Shown one piece after another: positions 8,885 through 16,749 of a stretch of 64,000 nt of DNA. The translations under genes were made by a program, and so were the position numbers. Position 1 is the first letter of the stretch, and each line of letters opens with the position of its first letter. The notes under the pieces were generated by a model that was not told the origin of the DNA, did not search any database, and was given only the letters and a program-made list of their open reading frames with translations. This DNA comes from Candidatus Limimorpha caballi (GTDB taxonomy: Bacteria > Bacteroidota > Bacteroidia > Bacteroidales > F082): positions 1 to 64,000 of the forward strand of contig JAGHUX010000016.1 of NCBI GenBank assembly GCA_018064605.1, written 5' to 3'.

Positions 8885-8937
8885 TCACCCTTTCACCTTT
8901 CAACCTTTCACCTTTCAACCTTTCACCTTTCACCTCA
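8885..8937 (+). repeat. Pyrimidine-rich CCTTTCAACCTTTCACC tract
   Basis: About 50 bases of tandem CCTTTCA(A/C)C units fill the gap between the four-helix-bundle ORF and uvrC. The same motif (CAACCTTTCAAACTTTAAAC) appears before the miaB-like gene at 10804-10850. It is nearly complementary to the purine tract at 8464-8541. Confidence 0.75.
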
Positions 8938-8938
8938 A

Positions 8939-10741
8939 ATGTCAAAATCCGAAAAAATAGCATCGATACTGAAGACGCTCCCGACGTCGCCGGGGGTGTA
9001 TCAGTATTTCGACGAGACGGGCGAGCTCATCTACGTCGGCAAGGCGAAGAACCTGAGACGACGCGTGTCGAGCTATTTCAACAAGGAGCAGACCGGCAAG
9101 ACGCGCCTGCTCGTCAGCAAGATACGCGACATACGGTTCACCGTCGTGGGCAGCGAGGCGGAGGCGTTCCTTCTCGAGAACAACTTCATCAAGCAGTACA
9201 AGCCGCGCTACAACATCATGCTCAAGGACGACAAGACCTACCCGTGGATATGCGTCAGGGCGGAGCTGTTCCCGCGCGTGTTCCTCACGAGGAAGAAAGT
9301 CAACGACGGCTCGCTGTACTTCGGCCCCTACCCTTCCGTGATGACGGCCAAGACACTGCTCGACATCCTCCGGCGGCTCTACCCGATCCGCACCTGCAAA
9401 CACAACTTCAAGCGAAACGACATCGGGACGGGACATTACCGCCCGTGCCTCGAATACCAGATCGGCAACTGCAAGGCCCCGTGCGCCGGCATCATCTCCG
9501 AAGACGGATACAACGCCATGATCTCCAGCATGAAAGAAGTCATCAAAGGAAACATCTCCGGCGTGCTGAAAGACCTGAAGGCACAGATGATGGACCATGC
9601 GGCCAAGATGGAGTTCGAACAGGCTCATCTGATAAAACAGAAATACGACCTCCTCGAAAATTACCACAGCCGCTCCATCGTGAGCAGCAACACGCTGCAC
9701 GACATGGAGGTGTTCTCGTTCGACGACGCCGACAGCTCGTTCTACGTCAACTACATGCGGATAACGCAAGGCGCGGTGATACAGGCCTTCTCCATCGAGA
9801 TGAAAAGAAGGCTCGAAGAGACACCCGAAGAGCTTCTGTCGCTGGCAGTCATAGAGTTACGGCAGCGTTTCGAGAGCAACGTGAAAGAAGTCATTGTGCC
9901 CATTGAACTTGACATGGAGCTCGACGACGTACGTTTCACCGTGCCTAAGAAAGGCGAGAAATCAGAGGTGCTCAACCTCTCGATAAGGAACGCCAAGCAG
10001 TACCGCGCCGAGACCGAGAAGCTCAGGAGCCTCGTTGACCCCGAACGCCATGCCATGCGCGTGCTGACCGAGTTGCAGAACGACCTGCATCTCCCGACCC
10101 TGCCCGAGGTCATCGAGTGCTTCGACAACTCCAACTTCCAGGGCGACTACGCCGTGGCGGGCATGGTGCAGTTCCTCAACGGGAAACCCAACAAGAAAGA
10201 ATACCGCCACTTCAACATCAAGACGGTGGAAGGCCCCGACGACTACGCCTCAATGAAAGAGGTGGTGCGCCGACGCTACACGCGGCTCGTGGAGGAAGGC
10301 AGGAGGCTGCCCGACCTCATCATCACCGACGGCGGCAAAGGACAGATGGAGATCGTCAGGCAAGTCATTGAAGACGAGCTGCATATTGAGATTCCAATCG
10401 CGGGACTGGCGAAAGACGACCGTCACCGCACCAACGAACTGCTCTACGGCTTCCCGCCGAGCGTGGTGCAGGTGAAACCCAACTCGGAGCTTTTCCGCCT
10501 CCTGATGTTCATACAGGACGAGGTGCACCGGTTCGCGATCAGCTTCCACAGGAAGAAGTTCCAGAAAGGCTTCATCCATTCGGAGCTCAACAACATAAAA
10601 GGCATCGGCAAGCAGACCGCCGAGAAGCTGCTGCTTGAGTTCAAGTCGGTCCAGAACATCAAAACCGCTGATTTGCAGAGACTCAGCGAAGTCATTGGAC
10701 CAGCGAAGGCGAAGATTGTGTTTCAGCATTTCCACGAATAA
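8939..10741 (+). CDS. uvrC: Excinuclease ABC subunit C
   Basis: 600 residues, family length. UvrC makes both incisions in nucleotide excision repair after UvrAB damage recognition. Visible parts are the N-terminal GIY-YIG nuclease (SPGVYQYF, LIYVGKAKNLRRRVSSYF), the UvrB-binding UVR motif (KMEFEQAHLIKQKYDLL near 220-240), the RNase H-like second nuclease (VIECFDNSNFQGDYAVAGMV, LIITDGGKGQ, HRTNE), and a C-terminal helix-hairpin-helix (LNNIKGIGKQTAEKLLLEF). The start follows the pyrimidine tract directly. No defect was seen. Confidence 0.96.
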   Translation: MSKSEKIASILKTLPTSPGVYQYFDETGELIYVGKAKNLRRRVSSYFNKEQTGKTRLLVSKIRDIRFTVVGSEAEAFLLENNFIKQYKPRYNIMLKDDKTYPWICVRAELFPRVFLTRKKVNDGSLYFGPYPSVMTAKTLLDILRRLYPIRTCKHNFKRNDIGTGHYRPCLEYQIGNCKAPCAGIISEDGYNAMISSMKEVIKGNISGVLKDLKAQMMDHAAKMEFEQAHLIKQKYDLLENYHSRSIVSSNTLHDMEVFSFDDADSSFYVNYMRITQGAVIQAFSIEMKRRLEETPEELLSLAVIELRQRFESNVKEVIVPIELDMELDDVRFTVPKKGEKSEVLNLSIRNAKQYRAETEKLRSLVDPERHAMRVLTELQNDLHLPTLPEVIECFDNSNFQGDYAVAGMVQFLNGKPNKKEYRHFNIKTVEGPDDYASMKEVVRRRYTRLVEEGRRLPDLIITDGGKGQMEIVRQVIEDELHIEIPIAGLAKDDRHRTNELLYGFPPSVVQVKPNSELFRLLMFIQDEVHRFAISFHRKKFQKGFIHSELNNIKGIGKQTAEKLLLEFKSVQNIKTADLQRLSEVIGPAKAKIVFQHFHE

Positions 10742-10751
10742 AAAATTTTTG

Positions 10752-10759
10752 TATCTTTG
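10752..10759 (+). promoter_or_regulatory. Putative -7 element (TATCTTTG) for the miaB-like gene
   Basis: TATCTTTG lies just after the uvrC stop codon and 93 bases before the next start, implying a separate transcript for the methylthiotransferase genes with a leader of about 90 bases. Confidence 0.55.
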
Positions 10760-10769
10760 CGCGTTTTTT

Positions 10770-10805
10770 GAATGTCAATAAAATCATCCGATTTCATTGA
10801 CATTC
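10770..10805 (+). promoter_or_regulatory. Leader hairpin before the miaB-like gene
   Basis: GAATGTCAAT (10770-10779) pairs perfectly with ATTGACATTC (10796-10805), and the inner AAATC / GATTT can extend the stem. It falls just downstream of the predicted promoter, so it would sit near the 5' end of the mRNA. No T-run follows, so it is not a classical terminator. Function unknown; mRNA stability or attenuation are possibilities. Confidence 0.55.
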
Positions 10806-10852
10806 AACCTTTCAAACTTTAAACTCTTAAACTTTAAAACTTTTAAAAACCG

Positions 10853-12271
10853 ATGAAATACTTTTTGCTGCCGTTAGGCTGTCAGATGAACAGAAGCGAC
10901 ACGGAACGCGTGAGGACCGTGCTGCAAGGAATGGGTTTCGGCGAGACCGACAAGGAGGAAGAGGCCACAATTTTGGGAGTCATCGCCTGCTCGGTGAGGC
11001 AGAAAGGCATCGACAAAGTATATAGCCGCATATTGAAATGGAACGAGATGAAGGCGAGCCGCAACTGCATCACCTTCGTCTCAGGCTGCATCCTGCCGGC
11101 CGACCGCGAGCGTTTCGTGAAGCTCTTTGACTTGGTTTTCACCATGAACGAACTCCCGGATTTGCCCGACATGATCAAGCAATACGGAGTCTTCGTGCCA
11201 GTCGGCGGACAGCAACCGACCGGCGACGCTCTGCCCGGACAAGTCAGACAGGTTCATTTCACCGCACCTTATATTAATAACCCGACACCGAAACGCTTTG
11301 AGAATATCAACCCGTCGGCGAACATGGACCGTTTCTGGGTCATCGAGCCGGACCACCTCTCCGAGTTCGAGGCGTACATCCCGATTCAGAACGGATGCAA
11401 CAAGTTCTGCACATATTGCGCGGTCCCATATACAAGAGGCCGCGAAGTGTCGAGGAAGTCGGAGGAGATTTTGGCGGAACTGAAATGTCTTGTTGACAAA
11501 GGCTATAAATCAATCACTTTGCTCGGACAGAACGTCAACTCGTACGGTCTCGACAAGAAGGGCGAAGAGATAAACTTCGCGGAGTTGTTAAGACGCGTCG
11601 GGCAATACGGCGACGAAAGCGGCAAGGAGTTCTGGGTTTATTTCACCTCGCCGCATCCGCGCGACATGAGCGACGAGGTCATCGAGGTCATCTCGCAGTA
11701 CAGATGTCTGGCAAAACAGATCCACATACCGATACAGTCGGGCGACGACGCCATGCTTCAGAGGATGAACCGCAAGCACAACCTTGAGGCGTATCGTCAT
11801 ATCATCCAGACAATCAGAAGGTTACTTCCGACGGCGACGATATTCACCGACATCATCGTCGGATTCACCGGCGAGACGGAAGAGGAGTTCGAGAACACCC
11901 GCAAGGCGATGGAGGAGTTCAAGTACAACATGGCGTTCATCGCCCAGTACAGCGTGCGCCCCGGAGCGGTGGCTTCGACATGGGCCGATGACGTGCCGAA
12001 ATCGAAGAAACGCGAGCGTTATCACATCCTGACAGACGAACTGATGAAACACTCTCTCGTTTATAATCAAGGACTTGTGGGCAAGACACAGAAGATGCTC
12101 GTCACAGGCTGCGACAGAAAAAACGGCTATCTCACAGGGCATACGGAAGGCAAGATCGTGATCCGCTTCAAATCGAACGACAAGAGACTCATCGGACAGA
12201 TTGTCACAGTGAAGGTGACGAGCGCGACGGAGCTGTCAATCGAAGGCGAGCGTGTGGAGTTGGAAAGTTGA
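10853..12271 (+). CDS. miaB: Radical-SAM methylthiotransferase, divergent MiaB type
   Basis: 472 residues. MiaB adds a methylthio group to i6A37 of tRNAs reading UNN codons, using two 4Fe-4S clusters. The auxiliary-cluster cysteines are in LGCQMN, IACSVRQK and SGCIL; the radical-SAM motif is CNKFCTYCAVPYTRG, followed by LLGQNVNSYG, and a TRAM-like C-terminus. CSVRQKG and QMNRSD favour MiaB over RimO or MtaB. The middle cluster segment reads GVIACSVRQKGIDKV, unlike the usual Bacteroidota NTCSIRDNAEQKV, so the gene may come from another lineage or be a second copy. It is followed by mtaB at a 26-base gap, probably in one operon. Confidence 0.82.
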   Translation: MKYFLLPLGCQMNRSDTERVRTVLQGMGFGETDKEEEATILGVIACSVRQKGIDKVYSRILKWNEMKASRNCITFVSGCILPADRERFVKLFDLVFTMNELPDLPDMIKQYGVFVPVGGQQPTGDALPGQVRQVHFTAPYINNPTPKRFENINPSANMDRFWVIEPDHLSEFEAYIPIQNGCNKFCTYCAVPYTRGREVSRKSEEILAELKCLVDKGYKSITLLGQNVNSYGLDKKGEEINFAELLRRVGQYGDESGKEFWVYFTSPHPRDMSDEVIEVISQYRCLAKQIHIPIQSGDDAMLQRMNRKHNLEAYRHIIQTIRRLLPTATIFTDIIVGFTGETEEEFENTRKAMEEFKYNMAFIAQYSVRPGAVASTWADDVPKSKKRERYHILTDELMKHSLVYNQGLVGKTQKMLVTGCDRKNGYLTGHTEGKIVIRFKSNDKRLIGQIVTVKVTSATELSIEGERVELES

Positions 12272-12297
12272 AAGTTATAAAGTTTATAAAGTAGAAA

Positions 12298-13590
12298 GTG
12301 GTGAAGGTTGCGTTCAAGACATTGGGTTGCAGGGTGAACCTGTACGAGACGGATGCATTGGCGTCGCAGTTCAAGGCGGCGGGCTACGAAGTCGTTGAGA
12401 ACGAGGAGGATGCCGACATCTACATCGTCAACACGTGCACGGTGACGAACCAGAGCGACCAGAAATGCAGGCAGGCGCTGAACCAGATACGCCGCTTCCA
12501 CCCCACCGCCGTCATCGCCGCGACCGGCTGCATGGTGAACCACCGCAAACAGGAGATGCTCGGCTCGGGCGTCATCGACTTCGCCATCGACAACGAAAGG
12601 AAATACTCGACTTTCAGCATTATCGATGGTTACATGAAAGGCGAAACAGTTGATCCTGAAGGCTTCGACAAAGACCTTTTCAGCTACAGCCCTGCATTCG
12701 ACACCTTCCACACCAGAAGCCTGATAAAGATACACGACGGCTGCAACAACTTCTGCTCCTATTGCATCATCCCGAACGTAAGAGGCAGAGCCACAAGCCG
12801 TTGCGACAGAGACATATACGACAACATACGTCAGGTCGTTGACCACGGCTTCAAGGAAATCGTCCTGACCGGCGTGAACATGGGGCGTTATCAATATGAA
12901 AACGTGAATTTCGAGCAGCTGGTTGAAGGGATTTTAAAGATCGACGGCGACTTCAGGGTCAGGATTTCGTCGATTGAGCCGGACAATTTCAGCGACCGTT
13001 TCCTGAGGCTGTTTGAAAATCCGAAACTCGCGCCGCACATGCACATCTGCCTGCAAAGCGGAGCCGAGAGCACCCTGCGCGAGATGCACCGTCACTACAC
13101 GGCGGCGCAGTTCAAGGCGATGTGCGACAGGATCAAGAGCGCAGTGCCGGATTTCAACATCACTACGGATGTGATTGTCGGCTTTCCGGGCGAGACCGAA
13201 GAAGACTTTGCCGAGAGCGCGGAGTTGTGCAGAGAAATCGGTTTCAGCCACATCCACACCTTCAAATACTCAGTCAGGACAGGCACGAAAGCAGCAGCGA
13301 TGCCGAATCAGGTCCCGGAGACGGTGAAGGCCGAAAGAAGCGCTGTCATCAGACAGATTTCCGCTGAAAACAAGTTGAAATATTTCAGCCGGATGCTCGG
13401 AAAACCTCAAAAAATGCTGATTGAACGCATCATGGCCGACGGCACGGCGCGGGGCTACGGAGAGAATTATATCCCGTTGCAGCTGAAAGCCAAAGGATTA
13501 GAGAAAAACAGTTTCGTCGAAGTCATTTTGAAGGACGTCATTAATAAAGGTGACAACTCGGAGATGGAAGCCATCACACCGACAAAATGA
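12298..13590 (+). CDS. mtaB: tRNA t6A37 C2-methylthiotransferase
   Basis: 430 residues. MtaB converts t6A37 to ms2t6A37 in ANN-decoding tRNAs. The N-terminal UPF0004 domain has TLGCRVN, VNTCTVTNQSDQK and AATGCMV cysteines; the radical-SAM cluster is HDGCNNFCSYCIIPNVRG, then VLTGVNMGRY; a TRAM-like tail closes the protein. TLGCRVN and CTVTNQSD are typical of MtaB. The start is GTG at 12298 or 12301. The last 33 codons are part of a 97-bp segment repeated after the downstream toxin-antitoxin genes, so the present 3' end may be a replacement. Confidence 0.92.
   Translation: MVKVAFKTLGCRVNLYETDALASQFKAAGYEVVENEEDADIYIVNTCTVTNQSDQKCRQALNQIRRFHPTAVIAATGCMVNHRKQEMLGSGVIDFAIDNERKYSTFSIIDGYMKGETVDPEGFDKDLFSYSPAFDTFHTRSLIKIHDGCNNFCSYCIIPNVRGRATSRCDRDIYDNIRQVVDHGFKEIVLTGVNMGRYQYENVNFEQLVEGILKIDGDFRVRISSIEPDNFSDRFLRLFENPKLAPHMHICLQSGAESTLREMHRHYTAAQFKAMCDRIKSAVPDFNITTDVIVGFPGETEEDFAESAELCREIGFSHIHTFKYSVRTGTKAAAMPNQVPETVKAERSAVIRQISAENKLKYFSRMLGKPQKMLIERIMADGTARGYGENYIPLQLKAKGLEKNSFVEVILKDVINKGDNSEMEAITPTK
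13471..13567 (+). repeat. Direct repeat copy 1: 3' end of mtaB
   Basis: These 97 bases align without gaps to 14351-14447, with 92 identities by eye. The five differences fall in four mtaB codons, three of them silent and one Gln to Arg. The two copies bracket the MNT-HEPN module. Confidence 0.9.
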
Positions 13591-13651
13591 CAATTTCCGA
13601 GAGATGCAATTAATTTTTTCGTGCGAACACTGTTTTTTCAGAAAATTGTAG

Positions 13652-13659
13652 TACATTTG
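13652..13659 (+). promoter_or_regulatory. Putative -7 element (TACATTTG) for the MNT-HEPN module
   Basis: TACATTTG sits 10 bases before the first possible ATG (13670) and 22 before the second (13682). It gives the toxin-antitoxin module its own promoter. Confidence 0.5.
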
Positions 13660-13669
13660 CGATTTTAAA

Positions 13670-13984
13670 ATGGTAAATGCCATGAGCACACAAAACATGA
13701 TAGAAATGATTGCCGATTATTTCAAGACGCAGCCTGTCTTGAAGGCATGGCTGTTCGGCTCGTATGCTCGTGGTGAAGAGACTTCAGACAGCGACATTGA
13801 CGTGCTTTTTGTGGCTGACCGTTCAGGCGAGCCGTTCACGCTGTTTACAATGTCAAAGATGTATCAGGATTTGAAGGAACTACTCGGCCGGGAAATCGAC
13901 TTGGTGGAGGATGGCACATTGCGTCCATACGCCAATGCAAGTGCAGAAAAAGACAAGAAACTTATTTATGAGAGAACGTGTTAG
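13670..13984 (+). CDS. MNT-type nucleotidyltransferase antitoxin (MntA-like)
   Basis: 104 residues. The minimal nucleotidyltransferase motif is clear: FGSYARGEETSDSDIDVLF, the GSx10DxD signature that holds the metal-binding Asp residues. In type VII toxin-antitoxin systems such proteins AMPylate, and so silence, the partner HEPN RNase. ATG 13682 (MSTQNMIEM) is an equally good start. The stop overlaps the HEPN gene by 17 bases, so the two are translationally linked. The pair stands between two copies of the mtaB 3' end. Confidence 0.85.
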   Translation: MVNAMSTQNMIEMIADYFKTQPVLKAWLFGSYARGEETSDSDIDVLFVADRSGEPFTLFTMSKMYQDLKELLGREIDLVEDGTLRPYANASAEKDKKLIYERTC

Positions 13985-14360
13985 AGACAAAGGACGGCTT
14001 GAAGACATAAGACATTATTCCGAAATCGCCGAAAGTATCGTGAAAGAGATGTCATATGACGATTTCGCGAACGATGTCAGGTCGTACTTCGCCGTGATGA
14101 AAACTGTTGAAATTGTCGGCGAAGCTGCATACATGTTGACAAGAGAATTCAAAGACACACATCCGGAGACTCCATGGGATGTCATTCAGGGCATGAGACA
14201 CATTCTGGTTCATGGGTACGCGAGTGTGAATGCCTTAACCTTGTATGAGACGACCGTCAACAACATCCACGAGTTGCGGAGACAAGTTGAAAAATATTTG
14301 GAAGAAATCGACTGGAGGTTGTGGATCGAAGATTCCAAGACGGGAAACGAATCCCGTTGA
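13968..14360 (+). CDS. HEPN-domain RNase toxin (HepT-like, DUF86)
   Basis: 130 residues from the ATG at 13968, which overlaps the end of the nucleotidyltransferase gene; the track start 13911 would overlap it needlessly. The HEPN signature Rx4HxY is present as RHILVHGY near residue 80, with the usual EIVGEAAYML helix before it. HepT-type toxins cleave tRNA or other RNA and are neutralised by the adjacent MNT protein. The stop codon TGA at 14358 lies inside repeat copy 2 and depends on one of the bases that differ between copies. Confidence 0.85.
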   Translation: MRERVRDKGRLEDIRHYSEIAESIVKEMSYDDFANDVRSYFAVMKTVEIVGEAAYMLTREFKDTHPETPWDVIQGMRHILVHGYASVNALTLYETTVNNIHELRRQVEKYLEEIDWRLWIEDSKTGNESR

Positions 14361-14447
14361 GGCTGAAAGCCAAAGGATTGGAGAAAAACAGTTTCGTCGA
14401 AGTCATTTTGAAGGATGTTATTAATAAAGGTGACAACTCGGAGATGG
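14351..14447 (+). repeat. Direct repeat copy 2: duplicated mtaB 3' end
   Basis: Gap-free match to 13471-13567 at an offset of 880 bases. Read in the mtaB frame it encodes LKAKGLEKNSFVEVILKD and ends NSEMGC with a TGA at 14452. It retains coding sense although it is no longer attached to a gene body. Confidence 0.9.
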
Positions 14448-14474
14448 GCTGTTGAAAAAAATTTCAAAAAAAAT

Positions 14475-14514
14475 GTTTTTCGTAAAGAAAAAACATCTAT
14501 TTTTGCAGTCCGAA
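14475..14514 (+). promoter_or_regulatory. rpsT promoter, shared in layout with the rplM promoter
   Basis: The 40-base block begins GTTTTTCGTAA, contains TATTTTTG (14498-14505) as -7 element, and ends GCAGTCCGAA. An equally spaced block, 34 of 40 identical by eye, lies before rplM at 57700-57739. The shared first part is placed where a -33 element would be. Confidence 0.65.
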
Positions 14515-14552
14515 AAAGTAGTATAAAAAAAAGAAATAAAAATATATAAAAA

Positions 14553-14807
14553 ATGGCAAATCACAAATCTTCGTTGAAGAGAATCCGTCAGACAGAAGAA
14601 AGACGTTTACACAACCGCTTCTATGCAAGAGCAATGCGCGCAGCAGTCAGAAGCTTCAGAGAATTAACAAGCAAAGCCGATGCAGAGGCAAAGCTTTCAG
14701 AAATGTACAAAGTCATCGACCGCACAGCAAAACGTGGCATCATCCACCGCAACAAGGCTGCCAACTTGAAGTCAAAACTCGCACGTTTCACGGCGAAATT
14801 AGCTTAA
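14553..14807 (+). CDS. rpsT: 30S ribosomal protein S20
   Basis: 84 residues, highly basic and helical, with the typical start MANHKSSLKRIRQTEERRLH and the conserved KRGIIHRNKAANLKSKL. S20 binds 16S rRNA early in small-subunit assembly. It is monocistronic, with its own promoter block and a following terminator hairpin. Confidence 0.97.
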   Translation: MANHKSSLKRIRQTEERRLHNRFYARAMRAAVRSFRELTSKADAEAKLSEMYKVIDRTAKRGIIHRNKAANLKSKLARFTAKLA

Positions 14808-14843
14808 GTCTGACATTGATTCCATATCAGAAAACAGGAAAAA

Positions 14844-14873
14844 CCCCTTCAGAAAACGGAGGGGATTTTTTTT
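14844..14873 (+). terminator. Rho-independent terminator after rpsT
   Basis: CCCCTTC pairs with GGAGGGG across a seven-base loop and is followed by ATTTTTTTT. It lies 37 bases after the rpsT stop. Confidence 0.85.
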
Positions 14874-14902
14874 GTAATTTTTTGTTCCATTATTGAATAA
14901 TT

Positions 14903-14925
14903 ATCACTATCTTTGCCGCGTTTAA
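14903..14925 (+). promoter_or_regulatory. Promoter of repeat protein A, identical to that of repeat protein C
   Basis: The 23 bases contain the -7 element TATCTTTG and are identical to 19693-19715 before the third paralogue, while the flanking sequence differs. Start codon at 14950. Confidence 0.65.
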
Positions 14926-14949
14926 CTTTGTAATAACATCATTCAGCGT

Positions 14950-16569
14950 ATGAAGAAAAACATATTGTTTATCATCATTTTACAGATTTTCGGACTGACA
15001 GTCAACGCCAGCGACATGCGTCACAAGGCAATGCTTGACAACAGGGACACCATCACCAGCAATATAACAGACACCATCTGCTTCGGCGGCGGTTATCAGG
15101 AGAATGGCTTTGACATCCCCGGCGACCTCCTCGAGGTCGGATTGAACTACGACTCGCTGTTTCTCACGACGGAGGCTGGCGACGACAGCATCGTCTCACT
15201 GGAGCTCTACGTCGCGCCGGTGTACAGCATGACACTTTACGACACAACATGTTATGGCGGCGGCTACTACGATTTCGGCTTCAGCATCGACTCGTTGGGG
15301 CTCGGCTGGAACTACGACACGCTGTTCCTTGAGACGACCCTGGGCTGCGACAGCACCGTCTGCCTTGAGTTGTACGTCGCGCCGGTGTACGACACGACAT
15401 TCACCGACACCATCTGCTTCGGCGGCATCTACATCGGACACGGGTTCGAACTTGAGCCCGCTGACACCGGCTGGAACTACGACACGCTGTTCCTTGAGAC
15501 AGTCCTGGGCTGCGACAGCACCGTCTGCCTTGAGCTGTACGTCGCACCAACATACGACATAACACTGTACGACTCAATATGTCACGGCGAAGACTACCAC
15601 AAATACAACTTCGACACCATCGCCCCAGCGACGGGGATGTGCGTCATGCAGCAGGAACTGCTGACGGCACTCGGCTGCGACAGCATCGTCACCATGAACC
15701 TGTTCGTGAAGGAGGTTTACGACATCACCATCAATGACACGATCTGCTTCGGCGAGGACTACGACGGATACAACTTCCATCTCGTGGAGCCCGAGGTCGG
15801 GACGCACAACGAGGTCCAGACGCTGACCACGACACTCGGCTGCGACAGCATCGTAAGCCTCAGCCTCTACGTGGCGCCGGTTTACCGCTTCAGCGTGACC
15901 GACTCGATCTGCGAAGGCGAGGATTACGTCAACTACGGCCTTTACATCCCGGCACCTGAAGCCGGCCGTTCATACGAAGCGACTTCATACCTCACGACGG
16001 AGACCGGGTGCGACAGCATCTTCGACGTGACATTCAAAGTGACGTATGTTTACGAGGAGCCCGACACCATCTACGGATTGAACAACGTGTACGTCTCAAC
16101 CGGCCTGATCCCCGGGATGTACAAATACTCCATCGACACCATCGAGCACTGCGAGAAATATCACTGGGAACTCGACAACGAAAACTGGTATATCCAATAC
16201 GACAAGACAGAATGCACCATCATCGTCAACACACCTGAGACAAGCACTCTCACCGTGTGGGCGGGCAACTCGTGCGACACCGTTTACAGGTCGATCGAGA
16301 TACAGGCCGGATACTTCGGCGTGGACGAGACCGACGAGATAAAGGCGAACGTATATCCGAACCCTTCGGACGGCATGGTGCACATCGAGAGCAACGGCAT
16401 CGAAAAGGTTGAAATCATCAACGCGACAGGCGCTGTCGTATGGACGTACATCTACGGATACGAAGACAGTGTGACGATAGACCTCGGCGAACTGCCCGAC
16501 TCGATTTATCTCCTTAAGATAAAGACGCGTGACGGGGAAGGCACAAAACGCGTCGTCAAGACACATTAA
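14950..16569 (+). CDS. T9SS-secreted cysteine-repeat protein A (six GCDS repeats)
   Basis: 539 residues with an N-terminal signal (MKKNILFIIILQIFGLTVNA). Six tandem repeats of about 55 residues follow, each with the pattern DTICFG(G/E)xYxxxxF, a central G or P-rich turn, and GCDSxVxLxLYV; the Cys after DTI and the Cys of GCDS could form one disulfide per repeat. The first repeat has lost the second Cys (AGDDSIV). A capping repeat (DSICEGEDYVNYGL) leads to a PKD-like domain and then a type A T9SS sorting domain with VYPNPSDG. The product should be exported and anchored to the cell surface. Two adjacent genes are paralogues. Biological role unknown. Confidence 0.82.
   Translation: MKKNILFIIILQIFGLTVNASDMRHKAMLDNRDTITSNITDTICFGGGYQENGFDIPGDLLEVGLNYDSLFLTTEAGDDSIVSLELYVAPVYSMTLYDTTCYGGGYYDFGFSIDSLGLGWNYDTLFLETTLGCDSTVCLELYVAPVYDTTFTDTICFGGIYIGHGFELEPADTGWNYDTLFLETVLGCDSTVCLELYVAPTYDITLYDSICHGEDYHKYNFDTIAPATGMCVMQQELLTALGCDSIVTMNLFVKEVYDITINDTICFGEDYDGYNFHLVEPEVGTHNEVQTLTTTLGCDSIVSLSLYVAPVYRFSVTDSICEGEDYVNYGLYIPAPEAGRSYEATSYLTTETGCDSIFDVTFKVTYVYEEPDTIYGLNNVYVSTGLIPGMYKYSIDTIEHCEKYHWELDNENWYIQYDKTECTIIVNTPETSTLTVWAGNSCDTVYRSIEIQAGYFGVDETDEIKANVYPNPSDGMVHIESNGIEKVEIINATGAVVWTYIYGYEDSVTIDLGELPDSIYLLKIKTRDGEGTKRVVKTH
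15304..15548 (+). repeat. Recent 165-bp unit duplication within repeat protein A
   Basis: About 80 bases starting GGCTGGAACTACGACACGCT at 15304 recur at 15469, exactly 165 bases later, with about five differences. The other repeat units of this gene are much more diverged at the DNA level. Confidence 0.8.
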
Positions 16570-16590
16570 AGACACGACTTTTGACAATGA

Positions 16591-16624
16591 ATTGACTCAC
16601 GAAATATCGTGGGTCAATTTTTTT
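16591..16624 (+). terminator. Rho-independent terminator after repeat protein A
   Basis: ATTGACTCACGA pairs with TCGTGGGTCAAT (one G-T pair) across AATA and runs into TTTTTTT. It separates genes A and B into different transcripts. Confidence 0.9.
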
Positions 16625-16672
16625 ATACAACAAAAAAAATTATAAAAATTTTATACAAGTCGGAAATTTCAC

Positions 16673-16680
16673 TATTTTTG
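16673..16680 (+). promoter_or_regulatory. Putative -7 element (TATTTTTG) for repeat protein B
   Basis: TATTTTTG lies 69 bases before the ATG at 16750 and after the terminator of gene A. Confidence 0.5.
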
Positions 16681-16749
16681 TGCCGAATATTTCCGCGAAC
16701 CTGTGGCATTCCACAAGGCTCACAACATAAATTAAAACACGTTGACTAA

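Noticed and set aside
10853-12271. RimO as identity of the first methylthiotransferase
   Set aside because: CSVRQK, QMN and the C-terminal sequence fit MiaB better, and the ribosomal protein-specific features of RimO were not seen.
13911-13967. Longer start of the HEPN toxin
   Set aside because: It would overlap the nucleotidyltransferase gene by 74 bases and adds sequence not typical of HepT.
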